Shown here one piece after another: positions 33,683 to 45,532 of a DNA stretch of 64,000 nt. Numbering within the stretch: the first letter of the stretch is position 1; each line of letters starts with the position of its first letter. Below the pieces are notes generated by a model. It saw nothing but the letters and a program-made list of their open reading frames with translations. It ran no database searches and was not told the DNA's origin. This DNA is from Cyclospora cayetanensis (taxonomy: Eukaryota; Apicomplexa; Conoidasida; Eucoccidiorida; Eimeriidae). Location of the stretch: positions 124,001-188,000 of the forward strand of contig NW_020312214.1 of NCBI RefSeq assembly GCF_002999335.1, written 5' to 3'. The position numbers and the translations under genes were made by a program.

Positions 33683-34238
33683 TCTCCCACTAATGTGCTG
33701 GATTTCTCAAGGCAGCGCATACACGAGACATTCCCCAGGAGAACTTTGGGGCAGTTTTCTTTAGCTCATGTGAATTCTCAGGGACGTTTTCGAACGTTCG
33801 GCTGTTGGTCTTCAAAGGAGGTGAGACAAGCACGATCCAAGGAAATCATGAGCTACAGACTAAGCTAGCGTTTCGCGCCACAACCGCCGAGGCGAAAACG
33901 ACCACGCCACGTGCTTGCTCGTGGTGAGAATGCGCGAGTGCGTATCTGCTAGATGAATGAGCGAGGCCACCTGCTTATGACCGTGTGCCGATGCAGACTT
34001 CACACGTGCGCTGGGTAGCGCATCGGCCAGCGCCCCTAAACAAATAAAGGGGGTCACGGAATCAAGCTTCTTTAACCCTTTCTAGTACAAGGGCTGCTGC
34101 GTCCGTGGCAGTAGTGCCTCCACAACGTGCGTAAAAAACGCGCATAAACCCACTCAGTGGAAGTGCGCCTACAAGAACGACACAACCGTCGCACACATGC
34201 TATGGGCTGTGCACGTTCTCTCGAGCCACGAACAGTGT

Positions 34239-37200
34239 TTAGTTCTTCAACAGCAAGTTCCGCAAAACGTAATGCAGAGCTCCCCCGTTCCGGAAGTATT
34301 CAACCTCGACGTCCGTATCGATGCGGCATTTTGTGTCGAACGACTTTCCGCAATCCGTGGTCACTTGGATGGTGGAGCCTGGAACCAGCTTTCCCGCGTT
34401 AAGCTCAATGCTAAAGCGCTCTTTTCCTGCAAAGATTGCAAAAAAGTGCTACCGGCGACTATCAAAACTGAGGGAAGCTCCTCTCCTGGGAGGAATGTAC
34501 GATACGACTGCCTACCGCCTGCAGAGGCAGAAAACTCAATTGTGTTGCTGATTGATTTAGACCCCTGAGCAGGAATTCTTCCCGGTGAGAAGAGATACTA
34601 GCCGCTCCCAAATAAAGCGCAACTGCGCCGCCGCCGCTGTTATATGCTTGAATGACATGCCAAGGCAAGAGACGAGGCAGACCACGTACCTGTGAGTCCA
34701 AGGGCATCTGCAGATTCGCCCTCAAGGAACTGGAGCGGCAGAATACCCATGCCAACAAGGTTGCTTCTGTGGATTCTTTCGAAAGACTGCGCAATGACAG
34801 CCTTCACGCCCTGTAAGTAGGGACCTCTGAAGAGCCACATGGGTCACAAGGTGCAGCGTCACGCCATCATCATCAAAACCCTCTGCTGCCCCTTCCACCG
34901 ACCTGCAGACTCTGGAATCTCGCGAGCACGCGCCACACGCTGGCCTTTTGCGTCCGCAGTTCGTCTGTATGCGAATACAATGCGTGTTAACAGGATGAGG
35001 ACGCGCGTGCTGCACAGGACGCTGCCCCGCGCAGGACGAAGCCAGTAGGCGAGCGATCCCGTTCCAGCAGGCATGCATCCGGGGTGTCTTACTTGGCTGC
35101 CCAGTCGCGGGAGCTTCCGCTGCCATATTCTTTGCCAGCAAGCACGATCATAGAAGCGCCTTCTGCACGATACCTTTCGGCGGTATCGGATACAGGGAGA
35201 ATTTCCCCCGAAGGCAGGTGGATAGCTTTCGGGCCCGCAGTGGGACACATCTTGTTGACAAGCCGAATGTTTGCAAACGTGCCACGCACCATTACCTGCA
35301 AAAGAGACGGCCATACGCACGGGGCTCGAGGTCGCGCTACCCACCCCCAGTGGCGGTAAATGTGGCAGCTTCCGTCCACTGGGTGAAGCTCTGAACCCGA
35401 GGAAAGGAAATTCTAAACTCCCTATCGGCGGGGGAAAATGCGCACTTCGTCATTCCCACGGCGCGCCCCGTACGTATTGAAATCCTTTTGCGCGACGCCT
35501 CGTTCCATCAGAAACTTCGCTGCCGGCGAGGTCTTTGCGATATTGCCGGCGGGAGAAATGTGGTCCGTGGTGATAGAGTCGCCGAGGCTCAAGAGACAGT
35601 ATGCCGATTTGATGTCGGGTATCTCGGGAAGCGTCTTTTCCATCGTCTGCAACATTTACACAGGCAGCTGAAAGTAAGCAGACAGCTGCTTGATCGTTGC
35701 AAAAATAAAACCCGACTAAACGGCCTTTTCTGCTGAAAATGTCTTCTCCACTGCACACGGACCGAGCAACTGCAAAGTAGGGGAGGATAGGCACGACGCC
35801 GAAGGGCGCTGCGCTGGCTCAAAAGAAGTAAAGTGAAAGCGACAATAGCACCGCCCCCCAAAAGTAGGCATACCTGGAAGAAGGGTGGGTTGTGGATGTA
35901 CGTCGAATCTTGCTGCCACTGATACAGTACGGAGGAATTGGACGTGCCGAGCGCCTGCCACGCAGGCGTTCCTTCCGTAATGGTGCTGTAAACCTGCTTG
36001 AACATCTCGGGCCCCAGGCACTGCTCAATGACTGGCTGGATTTCGCTGAAAATAATGAGTGGAAAATTCAGAGCAAACGCAGCAACCAACGCGCTGACGG
36101 CTGGAAGGACAACAGCTGTGGCAAGGCAGCAAGGCCCTCTCTACCGAAGCAGCAACTACGGCGGCAACAGGAGCTCGCAGGCTTCCTGTCGGCGTATCGG
36201 CTGCAAAATGGTGCGTTTTTGCATCTAGGAAGGACGCTTCGCATCTCACTCTCGCGTGGGCCAGATGTCCTTCAGGAAAACGGGCTTGCCGTCGCTGCCC
36301 GTGGCAATAGGTTCTTTGGAGAAGTCTATGTCCATGCGCCCCGCCAGCGCGTATGCGACAACGAGAGGAGGAGAGGCGAGGTAAGCGGCGCGGGTTAAAG
36401 GGTGGATTCTGCCTTCGAAGTTTCTGTTGCCGGACAAGACAGACGCCACAACGAGGTCGCCCTTGTTGATGGCCTCCGTCACTTCGGGGTCAAACTCTCC
36501 CGTATTGCCGATGCACGTCATGCAGCCGTATCCCGCCAGATAGAACCCGAGCTTTTTGAGAGCCTCGTCTAGCCCGGCAGCCTTGAGATACTGCGAAACA
36601 GCCTTCGATCCAGGGGAGAGCGAGGTAACAATGTACGGCGCTACCCGCAAGCCCTTGGCTACCGCGTTTCTCGCCAACAGACCCGCGGCAAAGATGACTC
36701 CCGGGTTGCTTGTGTTGGTGCAAGAAGTGATGGCCGCGATGCACACGGATCCATGCTTCAGCTCGTACTCCTTTCCCTGATACACGAATTTGACAGTCCG
36801 ATCCCGCTGCTCCGATGTTAAGCCGAAACCCTTGAAGCCAACTGAATTCGTGAGGCAGGCATGGAAATCCGTCTTGACGTCGCGTTCTGCAACAAGGTCC
36901 TGAGGCCGCTTGGGGCCGGCCACGCTAGGCGCCACTGTAGACAGATCAAGCTCTATGACGTCGGTAAACTGGATGCGCGACTCCTCTCCTCCATCGCAAA
37001 ACAGCCGATTTGCCCGCATGTAGCTCTCAATGAGTTGCAACCTCTCCGTAGGTCGCCCCGTCATGCGCAAGTAGGCCAAGGACTGATGATCGACGGGAAA
37101 GAAGCCACACGTAGCGCTGCGCACACCAGCAAAAGGCCCTAAGGAACACATGTGACCAGCCCTATCCTCTCTTGAGGCGCACGTCAGATGATGTACACAC

Positions 37201-39220
37201 CATCGTGGAAGAAGCATGCAAAAGCCGTAAACACACACAAACACATGGACATACACACATATTTATATAAACACACACATATTTATATAAACGCACATAA
37301 ACACACACATATTTATATAAACACACATAAACACACACACATAAACACACAAATAACCACACACAGACACACACATATTTAAATAAACACACACACGCAC
37401 ATAAACACGCACACCCACACATACAAACACATAAACACGCACAAATAAACACAGAGCCATACCTTTTGGAGATGCACATGTATTTTGAGGGGCTGAGCTC
37501 GTGACCCTGCGCCTTACCCATATTCTGGCGCCATATTCGATACAGTTGCGCGATCTGCGAGACTGAGGTTGCGGAGTCCGGGTCCAAAGAACTCTACGAA
37601 TTTACCCACGACGCCCCTCTTTCTGAGCATCTGCGTAAGCGTCAAGACGAGGTCTGTGGCAGTTGCCATCTGATTAAGATCTCCTGTCAGATGGACGCCA
37701 ATGACTTCAGGTAGTACCATGGAGATGTGCTGGCCAAGCATCACAGCTTCGGCCTCAATGCCCCCAACGCCCCAGCCGAGGACGCCAAGGCCGTTGATCA
37801 TCGTGGTGTGAGAATCCGTGCCAACTACCGAATCGGGATACAGCAAATTCTTCTTGTCCATCGTAACAGAGGCCAAAAACTCCAAATTCACCTGATGCAC
37901 AATGCCAGAGCCTGGCGGCACTATGCGCATGTTGTCGAAAGCCCTGCTGCCCCACTTCAAGAATGCAAACCGCTCCTTGTTCCTCTCCATCTCCCTCTCC
38001 AAATTCTTCTGCAACGCGGCTTCAGACCGGCTATAGTCAACCTGCACAGAGTGATCTACCACCAAATCCACATCCACCAAAGGATTGATGCGCCGAGGAT
38101 CGCCCCCCAAACGCGCCATCGCGTCCCGCATCGCTGCCAGATCCACCACGGCTGGCACTCCGCTATAACAACACACACACACACAGATATACATACAGAT
38201 ATATACACAAATATACATACATGGACACAGATATACACACAGGAACGCAGAAAACAGAGATACACACATGAACACATAAAACAGAAATGCATACATAAAA
38301 CACATATACATGCATAAACACATACATACACAAATATACACACACGTACAACAACCCCCTCCCCTCCCCCTCTCCCCGATCTTGATCAGAGGAGGCTGGC
38401 AAAGCCCGGAATCCGCGATGCACAGAGGGGAGAAGATACAAAAAAAGAACGACAAAGCCCAACGCCAGGCGCCCTACGTAAAGTCTTGCAGCAGCACGCG
38501 GGCCGGCATGAATGGAATTTCCTTCTGCTGCCTGCTCGTCTTGGACCATTCTAAGATAGTTTCAACATCTCTTTCGGTTACCCTGCACGAAACGCATGCA
38601 GAGGCAAGTCCCGCCACTCGACCGGCTGCCGGCATCGCTGTAGGAAGATCGGGGTGAGGTGTGCCCTTACGCAGTGGGCTGGGGGGGGGTGGCCACCAGC
38701 TGTGCATCAAAAGCCTTCGCTAGTCACCGCATGAAAAGGGGAAGGGGAGGACAAAGCGCGCACCGGAAGTTGTCACAGTTGCGCACGGCCGATTCCAGCA
38801 GCACGCGGATAGAGAAGGGAAGCGTGTCAAAGCGCTTATCTTTGAGCTCTGCACAGGAAAGGAAAGAAACAAGCGGTACAGATTCGCTTGCCGTTTGCCC
38901 GAGAGGGGAAATCATGGAGTCGCCGGGGTAGGAAGGCGCCTCGACGCGCGAGCACGCAGAGGGGAAGGGAGCAGGCGGGGGAAACGGCACGGTAAACATG
39001 CATGGGCCAAGTGCCTCGGTAGCGTACCTGTCAGGTCGTAGTAAGCCTTATTGGTGCCTTGCAGTGTCTTGACAGTATACTCAAACGGCTGAGCTATGCC
39101 ACTAAATGCACGGATGCCCGCGGGCATGCCGACAGGCGCGATGCAGTAAGGCTTCATCGCAGACGCAATCCAAGAGCTGGCTCCCACATGGGACCGCAGG
39201 GAGGAGAGCAGCGCACGCAT
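34239..39220 (-). CDS. ACN: Aconitate hydratase (AcnA/IRP type) with presequence
   Basis: Ten minus-strand exons: 39220-39028, 38848-38764, 38582-38478, 38162-37518, 37116-36250, 36045-35874, 35646-35446, 35295-35093, 34826-34690, 34426-34239; product 931 residues. It isomerises citrate to isocitrate through cis-aconitate in the TCA cycle. The 4Fe-4S ligands are all present: C475 in SCTNTSNPG, and C541 and C544 in [12 protein letters not shown]. Substrate-site blocks follow the family: [37 protein letters not shown] and [13 protein letters not shown]. It is the cytosolic-aconitase/IRP subfamily, yet about 45 residues precede the domain. These are Arg/Ser/Ala-rich with few acids ([20 protein letters not shown]), like a mitochondrial presequence. 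In Toxoplasma the single ACN/IRP is reported in mitochondrion and apicoplast. Introns 3 and 4 are CA-rich microsatellites. RNA-binding (IRP) activity cannot be judged. Confidence 0.97.
37190..37460. repeat. CA-rich microsatellite in aconitase intron 4
   Basis: Inside the 401-base intron 37517-37117, the plus strand is a long (CA)n-like tract. It contains about four copies of an ACACACATATTTATATAA unit between 37250 and 37325, then variants with AAACACACACA. On the coding strand this is a GT/TG- and TATA-rich intron. It produces spurious Val/Cys-rich open frames on the minus strand. Confidence 0.9.
38163..38350. repeat. CA-rich microsatellite in aconitase intron 3
   Basis: The 315-base intron 38477-38163 contains an ACACACACAC and ATATACACA-rich tract next to its acceptor, similar in base pattern to intron 4. 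The pyrimidine-rich side just upstream of the acceptor on the coding strand is made of TGTGTGT. Confidence 0.88.
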
Positions 39221-39747
39221 CTTGTGTTATAACAGCGGCTCGGCGGTTTGTACGTCCGTGTGTTTGCCCGATGAAAGAACAGCAGGGGGCGGCTGCGTTG
39301 AATGCGCCGTGGGGGGCGCGTTAAGAGCGTGTACACACGCGTGGAGCGTTATTTAGAAACTGGAGTAAGAAACAGGCTAATTGAAGAGCTGCACTCTTCT
39401 TTCAAGCAGGTCCTGGGGTCGCATGAATGCAGGCCAGCAGTGCCATTGACTTTGACCATTCGCCCCCGCAAAATTTATAAGTTAAACCGAAAGCAAAGAG
39501 GTTTTTTCATGAGACGTGGCCCAAAGTTTGAATAATTCTCACGTAAGACTAGAAGATAAGGTGCGGTGCACGCAGCTGCTCTGGGGCTTGTTCTGATGGG
39601 CCGCTGCTACTGACACGCAGCATGGGCTAGGCCTTTCCCATGTTTGCAGTAATAACGTTTTGCGCTTTCTAGCCTTGGATGTTCAATTCGAATGCAAGCG
39701 GTAACGCCTCTCCCTCTCCTTACACTGCAACGTTTACGTAGGTGGGA
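39221..39747. other. Shared promoter region of ACN and RTF2
   Basis: 527 bases separate the aconitase ATG (minus, 39220) from the RTF2 ATG (plus, 39748), a head-to-head arrangement. A short plus frame (39302-39535) has no domain. No conserved motif is identifiable without relatives to compare. Confidence 0.5.
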
Positions 39748-41238
39748 ATGGGGGGCGATGGCGGCTCATTCTCAGGCCGCGCCGAAATGGTGCGGACCAA
39801 AGGCTTTAAGTTCCTGAGGAACCTTGGTGGTATGGGCTACACCCCGAACACACAAATTAGAGCGGGAGATGAGCGGTTTGGCAGGAACGAGAATCGTGAC
39901 TTGCGGACCTCGACATGCGCCCTGTCCGAGGTAAGGGACCACTGCTGCTACCCACGCGCACAAGCCAATCCGGGCAGTGCGACGCTATGCATGCAGAAAA
40001 TTATACCTTCCAGCTGGCAACCCCCGTATTGGCCCAGTAGCGTCTGCGGTTTCGAATGGGCGCGCAAGTTCCCCAGAGTGCAAGCAGCGCATTCAATCGC
40101 TGGTAGCTCGCCGTTGTATGAAGCAGCGGGTGTGTGTAGTCTTGTCTTAGGAAAAGCTTCGGCCACCTTTAGTTGTATGTCGGGTAGGCCGTCTTTACAA
40201 CAAGGAAAAGGTGATCACCGCAATGCTGGAGAAGGCGCTTCCGCCCCATATGAAGCATATCAAGAGTCTCAAGGATATGAAGGAATGCAGAATCGAGGTC
40301 TGCTTTCCACCCAACGCGAACCGATGTCTTAAAGGCAGGCCTGAGCATGAACTCGATACAGAACTTCATAATGGTAGATTTCATATGTAGTGCGTTGAAG
40401 GCAGTGATCTGTTCCTATGCCGTACTGTGGCATTTCTGCCCTGCAGGTGAACGCAGCCACAGGGTTTCCTATTTGCCCTATCACGAAGGCTGATCTGAGT
40501 AGCGGCGTCCGCGCGTCAATCATCTGGCCCTGTGGCTTCATAGTCTCGAACAGAGCCCTGGAGGCAATGACACAAAAGGTATGTAAGCTGTCAACTAAGC
40601 CGTATGCTCCGTTCGCAAATTGCTGAATGCTCTGTGCAGCTATTTACGCCGAAAAGCGGTGACCTCCATGTATGATATCACTACATCCCGTGGGCGCGCC
40701 CACATATCCGTTTTGCTCATGTAAAGAGCCGCTGCAACTATTCTTTCGCACATGGGGCATCCACCTTCCGACTTGCGCTGTTCAGGATGCGGAAATTAGT
40801 CATCCGGAACACAAAATCAGCGATTCAGGAAAACCCAGGATTAAAGGCACTTTTGTTTGCCCCATGTGCGCGAAGGAGCACAGTGCCGCCGAGGATCTCG
40901 TTCCACTCTCCCCAGATGAAGAAGAAATTGCCAGCTTGCTCGAGAAGGCCACTGCATTGCAGCAAGCGAAGAAAACAAGCAAGAAGCAGAAAGTACCTAA
41001 ACCAGCGGACCATGACGGAACATCGAATTCCGCAAAGGCCACCTGCCCAGCTACGGCATCTCCTGTCACGGACGCCGAGAAGGCGCCAGGATCTTCATGC
41101 AAAAACTCCGTAATACCGACAGACAAGGTTGGTAGTATTGTGGTGCCCCCGAAGCGACTGAGAGACTGGGTTTTAGAATCAGAGCCCCCTGCCTTGACGC
41201 CGAGCAGTGCGTCCAAACACCGAAAAGTTGCAGCTTAG
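39748..41238 (+). CDS. RTF2: RTF2-domain protein (replication termination factor 2)
   Basis: Proposed exons: 39748-39930, 39997-40129, 40173-40297, 40447-40578, 40786-41238; 341 residues. The N-terminus MGGDGGSFSGRAEMVRTKG is the RTF2 hallmark (MGGDGG...R-x-E-x-V-x-TK), followed by CALSE. The U-box/RING-like core then reads VVCRVGRLYNKEKVITAML, FPICPITKADL, WPCGFIVSNRALEAM and CPMCAKEHSAAEDLVPLSP. This is a degenerate double RING in which only some metal ligands remain. The C-terminus is Lys/Ala/Pro-rich with a likely nuclear signal (KKTSKKQK). RTF2 proteins act at stalled replication forks and in some eukaryotes in splicing. Exon 2 and its 66- and 43-base flanking introns are the weak part. 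That exon inserts about 37 unfamiliar residues between CALSE and the PLYEAAVVCRVG block. The rest is firm. Confidence 0.88.
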
Positions 41239-41616
41239 CCCGCATCGGGTGTACCGTGGCCGTCGGCAATTTTTTTTGTACCAATAACTTCAAACGGCTC
41301 TAAGAGGGCCACGTTTTATAGCCTTTGCATGGCCCACTCTATGGCCAGTAAAAACGGAAGCGGGCGTGACATATGGAGCACATGGTTGCAGCCCGTAATT
41401 ATTCCGACCACCTATGCGCTTTCGTATCATGACAGAACGAAGGAAACGAGAAATTCGTAGCATTCTGTACGCTAATGGTTTATTCATAAGACATGAGCAA
41501 AGTTGGCCTCGCGGTTGCGCTGCGCTGTCATGACAACACATGCTTGCCATCCAGGCGCTTCCTCGTTTCTCACGGTAATAATAGTTAGCGTGTGGAAGTG
41601 GGCTTAATTTGTCACG

Positions 41617-42452
41617 ATGATGCTGATTAGTCAGCAAGCAACGCGACATATTATCGCGATGGTATTGTGGTTTGCACTTTCTAATACGGCAGTATGCTTT
41701 CCGCTGGCTGAACACGCACGACCTCGGCAGGAAAGCATAGGTTTCCATAGCAAATGGGATAGTCTGAGTGCAGAGGAGCCCTCGTTGGTAAACAGCAAGC
41801 AGTCAGCAGAATCTTCGTACTCCAGGATTCAAGAGCTTCTCACAGGTGCAACAGTAAAAAATGTGCCAGTACCTGAACGGGTAGCATGAACGAGCGTTGC
41901 AGGCATCTCCGACCTTTTGAAGAAGAGCAATTTTCCTGACTGCATAAATGACCAGTCAGTTGAGCCTTCCTTCCAACAAATATTCATGATGAACGAGAAG
42001 TTAGTACGCACCTCTTCCGGTTCCCAACCCAGAACTCATGCCTCCTGACCTGCAGGCGGCGTCTTGCCTCTCAAGTTGAGCATGCTCTTCTCCTGCTTCA
42101 AGGCCGATGGAGCCACCAAACCCCTGCAGGTGGGTGCGACACTACGGTGGGAACCGGTAGTGGGCCAGACCTTGCATCCTCTTCAGACTTGACAGTCTTA
42201 TTCAAAAGCATGCAGCGAAATATTGAACGCGTGAGTCTTTGAACCGTACCAACAGCATCAGGTTAAATATCTGCAAGGCTGTCTCAGCTATCGGAAAATG
42301 CTTTCGGTGCGGCAAGCAGTCATGTATCCTCCAGCATAGAAAAGGACATGGACGCAGCTCGAAAGCTTATGCAGTCAGTGGCAGCAATTCACCTTTCGAG
42401 CTTGCCACAAGTGCCGGCTTTTCACAAATTGGGAGCATCCGTTTTCGGCTAA
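41617..42452 (+). CDS. Small secreted protein with short introns
   Basis: Proposed exons: 41617-41845, 42056-42129, 42196-42230, 42278-42452; introns of 210, 66 and 47 bases; 170 residues with phases closing exactly. The ATG at 41617 opens a signal peptide with a short n-region and the core IIAMVLWFALSNTAVCFPLA. The mature protein is Ser/Ala/Leu-rich and predicted helical. It contains only two cysteines in the mature part (SMLFSCF, SKACSE) and a C-terminal segment rich in Ser and Ala (GAASSHVSSSIEKDMDAAR). No known domain is seen. It resembles the 16-kb gene in having a signal peptide, low Cys and introns near 50-60 bases; no sequence similarity is evident. A secreted coccidian-specific protein is the best description. 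Confidence 0.62.
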
Positions 42453-43049
42453 TAATTCAACCTCGTTTCTTTGTGATTGATGCAGTTATCTTGGTAGAGG
42501 CAGCAAATAAGGGCAGATAAGGAAATGGAGGAGTTCACTTACTTTGGTGTATTCAGTTTGAAAAATGCAACATATCGGAGGCTCTGCCAACACCTCCAGA
42601 ATAAGGTAACAGCCTACGGGCTGATGCAATAGGAAGCGAAACGAACGTTTTAAAGCACTTCTTTGACCGAAAAACGCACACATATGTATGTGCTTCCAAC
42701 CACTACATAACTCCAAACAGACAAAGTCTGCAGCCTGGGTGTGACACGACGGAAGTAGTGTCAACCACGATGCGTAGGATGAATTATTTCCAAAAGTCAT
42801 ATAGATGTATTTTTGCGCTTTCACATGGATTCATACGCATGCGTACACTTCGTTCTATGCACATGCACCCTATTCGGTATTTATACAACGGGCAGCGATC
42901 GTCATTACAGAAGGTGCTCCGACTAACTGCGTATAACCCCCGGCAGGTGGCCCTTGGCCTCCAGGCAGCGCTTTCGCGCCTGCTGCCCCCTTCGTTCCAC
43001 AGTAAACAATTGTGGCACATAAACAAATGCTCAGCATCTCCAAAGTCGC
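42453..43049. other. Convergent 3' intergenic region
   Basis: About 600 bases between the small secreted protein (plus) and the four-span membrane protein (minus). Only overlapping short frames are seen and nothing is callable. Confidence 0.5.
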
Positions 43050-44271
43050 TCATTCCTTCGGTGGCGCAACTTTGCCGTCCACGACCATGTCGGGGTGCAC
43101 GCCCGCGCGAACGAATCTGTCTACCGTTGCGTCCTGAGGGTCTACCATAAAGCTAGTGTCTTCCGCCATGGCAACTCTCCCAAACAGTTGAGGCACGTTG
43201 TGGGGGCCCCCAGTGGAGGTCTCGTGGATGTATATCAGTTTGCTTTGGTGCCTAGGGCTAGGCGCGTTGCAGGCCATGATGATCAGCCAGGCCAAAGTCG
43301 CGCCGCACCAAAATATGTTTTCTCCGAACGACGCGTTATTGCAGGACTCGCACTGAAACGCAAGCACACACAGACAAGCCAGCATTACACATTGTCTTGC
43401 AGTTGCGCTCTGGCGCGCACTCCTCCACCGCGTCCACTGAAGATGCAAACTGATCAAGCTCGAGGAAACAAAGCTGCACTCCATTCGGTCGCCTACCCTG
43501 ACGAACTGCATGCCGCATATGGTTGACAGAATAGCCAGGGCAATCATGATAAGCAGGCCGAACAGGCGCGTAAGCTGCGTCATATCCTCGACGGTGCCAC
43601 GGGTCATCCCACGCTGCATCACTGCTGACCGCTGGAAGATATAATAATTGAATGCTGTCTGCGTCACACACCATGGACAGTGAGAACAAGAACTCGCCCA
43701 GATTTAAGGAAGCAAGAAAGACGCACGGGGGGCGCCCAGTGGGGGCAGGGCCGTGGCAGAAGCCAATAAGCACTAGGCTTACCAGGAAGGCGGGAAATGT
43801 GGAGAGAAGCGTAAAGTACATTGGGAGTGTCTTGGGGTCCCTGAGATGCATCGTGCACGTCCACAAATGAATGGCCACCGCTTAATATCTGGCTAACAAG
43901 CCATCAGCCATACCCTGCGTGTCGTGCGGTGTAGCCCTGTCCACGCTCTCCTCTGGGTGCGAATAAGGTGACCTTTTGGAGGCAGTTCCGCTGATCATGA
44001 TGGGCAAGTGTGGGGCATCCATCAGACTCTGGTGCAAAGACACTACACTTCATCTAAAGGGGAAATACGGTCACAAAGAACCTACTGCAACATGTAGCCG
44101 CTTAGTGGGTGGTGCATACCTGTGGTAGACAGCAGGTTGAATGGCATAATAGCAGAAGCTGCATGCTCCAAGGAGTGTCCATGAACAGGGGAAAACAAGA
44201 GCAATGAGATCTTCAACTGTTAAATAGGCTAGGGGGCCGCAGGCCTGCCGTCGGAGGCAAGCCCACGTCAT
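43050..44271 (-). CDS. Four-span membrane protein, unknown function
   Basis: Four minus-strand exons, 44271-44120, 43840-43783, 43658-43497 and 43352-43050, with phases closing to 224 residues. The ATG at 44271 was preferred to an upstream TTG. Hydrophobic segments are LIALVFPCSWTLLGACSFCY, YFTLLSTFPAFLVS..., LTRLFGLLIMIALAILSTIC and WCGATLAWLIIMAC. These suggest four membrane spans with a cytosolic or lumenal C-terminal tail of about 75 residues. That tail is polar and ends in MVVDGKVAPPKE. A CESC pair precedes the last span. I do not recognise the family, and no catalytic motif is visible. The third exon's donor (GTCAGG|GTAGGC) and the second exon's acceptor are reasonable but have alternatives. 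Confidence 0.7.
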
Positions 44272-44923
44272 TCTCTGCAACGCAGGCGAATACGGCAACA
44301 AAATATTGCCTTTGTTATGGCGACAAGTGTTTGTAAAACACAGACAACCTGTGCAGAATGTGCGATAAACACTGATGCATTTCTAAAACGGGGGCCCCAT
44401 GGTAGGCCCCATGCCACTGTAATTTGATGGAGGCTACGCTTAAGTGGCTAAAGGCAGCACCAACTTTAATGGCCGAAAATAGTCTCCTTGGTTTTCACAT
44501 ATAAATAAAAATTATAGCTAAAAAAACAGCGAGCTGTGGAAGGGGGCAAATATACTCGGGCAATCCGGGTGTAATTTCGAAGTATTACAGCCGACCAGCT
44601 AACTGCTCACCCACGGTCGGGGAGCTGCACGCGCTACCGCGGCGGGTGAAGCTGCAGCTTTGGCTGCATCCTTCCTTCCCCTCCGTGAATCATGTGTGAC
44701 CTACAGATATTTCACCGCTTTTCTTGCCATACTTAATATAATTCTCCTCTATGCTTGCAGCGTTTCATAAACTCTAGGCAGTTTAGTCGTATACTCTCGC
44801 ATCGTCTGGTGCTATTCGTTCCACGCCGCAGGTGTGCGTGTGTACACGCAGCACTTCCTTCGCTCTTTGTACTTACATTGATTTCTTTTTCGCTTTTCTT
44901 TCGTGACTTTAGCTTTGCTGAAG
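44272..44923. other. Divergent intergenic region upstream of ADF
   Basis: 652 bases between the membrane-protein start (minus) and the ADF start (plus). It should hold both promoters. The stretch just 5' of the ADF ATG is pyrimidine-rich, as is common for highly expressed apicomplexan genes, but no defined element can be named. Confidence 0.45.
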
Positions 44924-45532
44924 ATGGCGAGTGGAATGCCAGTAAACGAGTCCTGTGTGACAACCTTTAACGACCTTAAGCTCCGTCACTCCTGCAAGTG
45001 GATCATCTTCAAGATTGACCACGACGAGATTATTGTGGAGAAGCAGGGGAGCGGTGACGCTTCTACTCTTAAGTCTGAGCTCCCGCCAAGTGATTGCCGA
45101 TACGCAGTGTATGATGAGGGTGAGGATGAATTTATTCCACATCATATTCTTCCCAAAGGCAGTGCGGGTGGTCTGCTGCACAGATGCAGCAGTTTGTAGT
45201 TGTCCACATTGTCACTCGTGTAGGGTCCTTGCTCCCACGCCTGGAACTTTAGAGCTGAATTTAAATAATAAATTAATGCTTCTAGGCTTGTTTGGGCGGG
45301 TACATTGCGTATATGCAGTAGCTGTGCTCGTGTGTGTGTGTGTGTGTGTTCGGCGTGCACTGAACTTCCAGGTCAAAGGATCCACTTCATTCTTTGGTCT
45401 CCCGATGTCGCCCCTGTGAAGCCACGGATGATTTACTCTTCGTCTAAGGACGCATTGGCGAAGAAGCTGGAGGGCACTGTGGCCACCACCTTGGAAGCCC
45501 ACGAGATCGGCGACCTCTGCACTCTTCACTAA
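44924..45532 (+). CDS. ADF: Actin-depolymerizing factor (ADF/cofilin)
   Basis: Two exons, 44924-45119 and 45372-45532, encode 118 residues, exactly the size of Toxoplasma ADF. It binds actin monomers and filaments and drives rapid actin turnover needed for gliding and invasion. The sequence starts MASGMPVNESC, with the Ser/Gly N-terminus that phosphorylation controls in other ADFs. It continues with CKWIIFKID, DCRYAVYDEG, then after the intron QRIHFILWSPDVAPVKPRM and YSSSKDALAKKLEG. The last two form the long actin-binding helix region. It ends at EAHEIGDLCTLH, lacking the extended F-actin-binding C-terminal structure of animal cofilins, as in other apicomplexan ADFs. The 252-base intron contains a (GT)n tract. 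The start is fixed by the family N-terminus. Confidence 0.97.
45328..45350 (+). repeat. (GT)n microsatellite in ADF intron
   Basis: A run of about ten GT units just upstream of the ADF exon 2 acceptor. The acceptor itself (CTTCCAG at 45371) is 20 bases beyond it. Confidence 0.9.

Larger units (their letters stand above)
29635..34238. other. Gene-poor stretch with small duplications
   Basis: 4.6 kb between the RING gene start and the aconitase stop. A plus frame at 30339-30614 (ATG, 91 codons) and a minus frame at 32825-33274 (149 codons) have no domain and no supporting splice pattern. The region contains two diverged direct repeats, listed separately. No RNA gene or mobile-element protein is recognised. 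Confidence 0.45.

Noticed and set aside
34197..34568. Plus-strand ORF of 123 codons
   Set aside because: It lies antisense to the last aconitase exon, whose frame is firmly supported by protein similarity.
37117..37256. Minus frame beginning in [12 protein letters not shown] ahead of the aconitase exon
   Set aside because: This is read-through of the intron microsatellite. The real exon starts at 37116 after a CAG acceptor, as the aconitase alignment requires.
43336..43878. Minus ORF of 180 codons overlapping the membrane-protein exons
   Set aside because: It is real exon sequence only in its first third (43840-43783). The rest reads intron and the next exon in the wrong frame.
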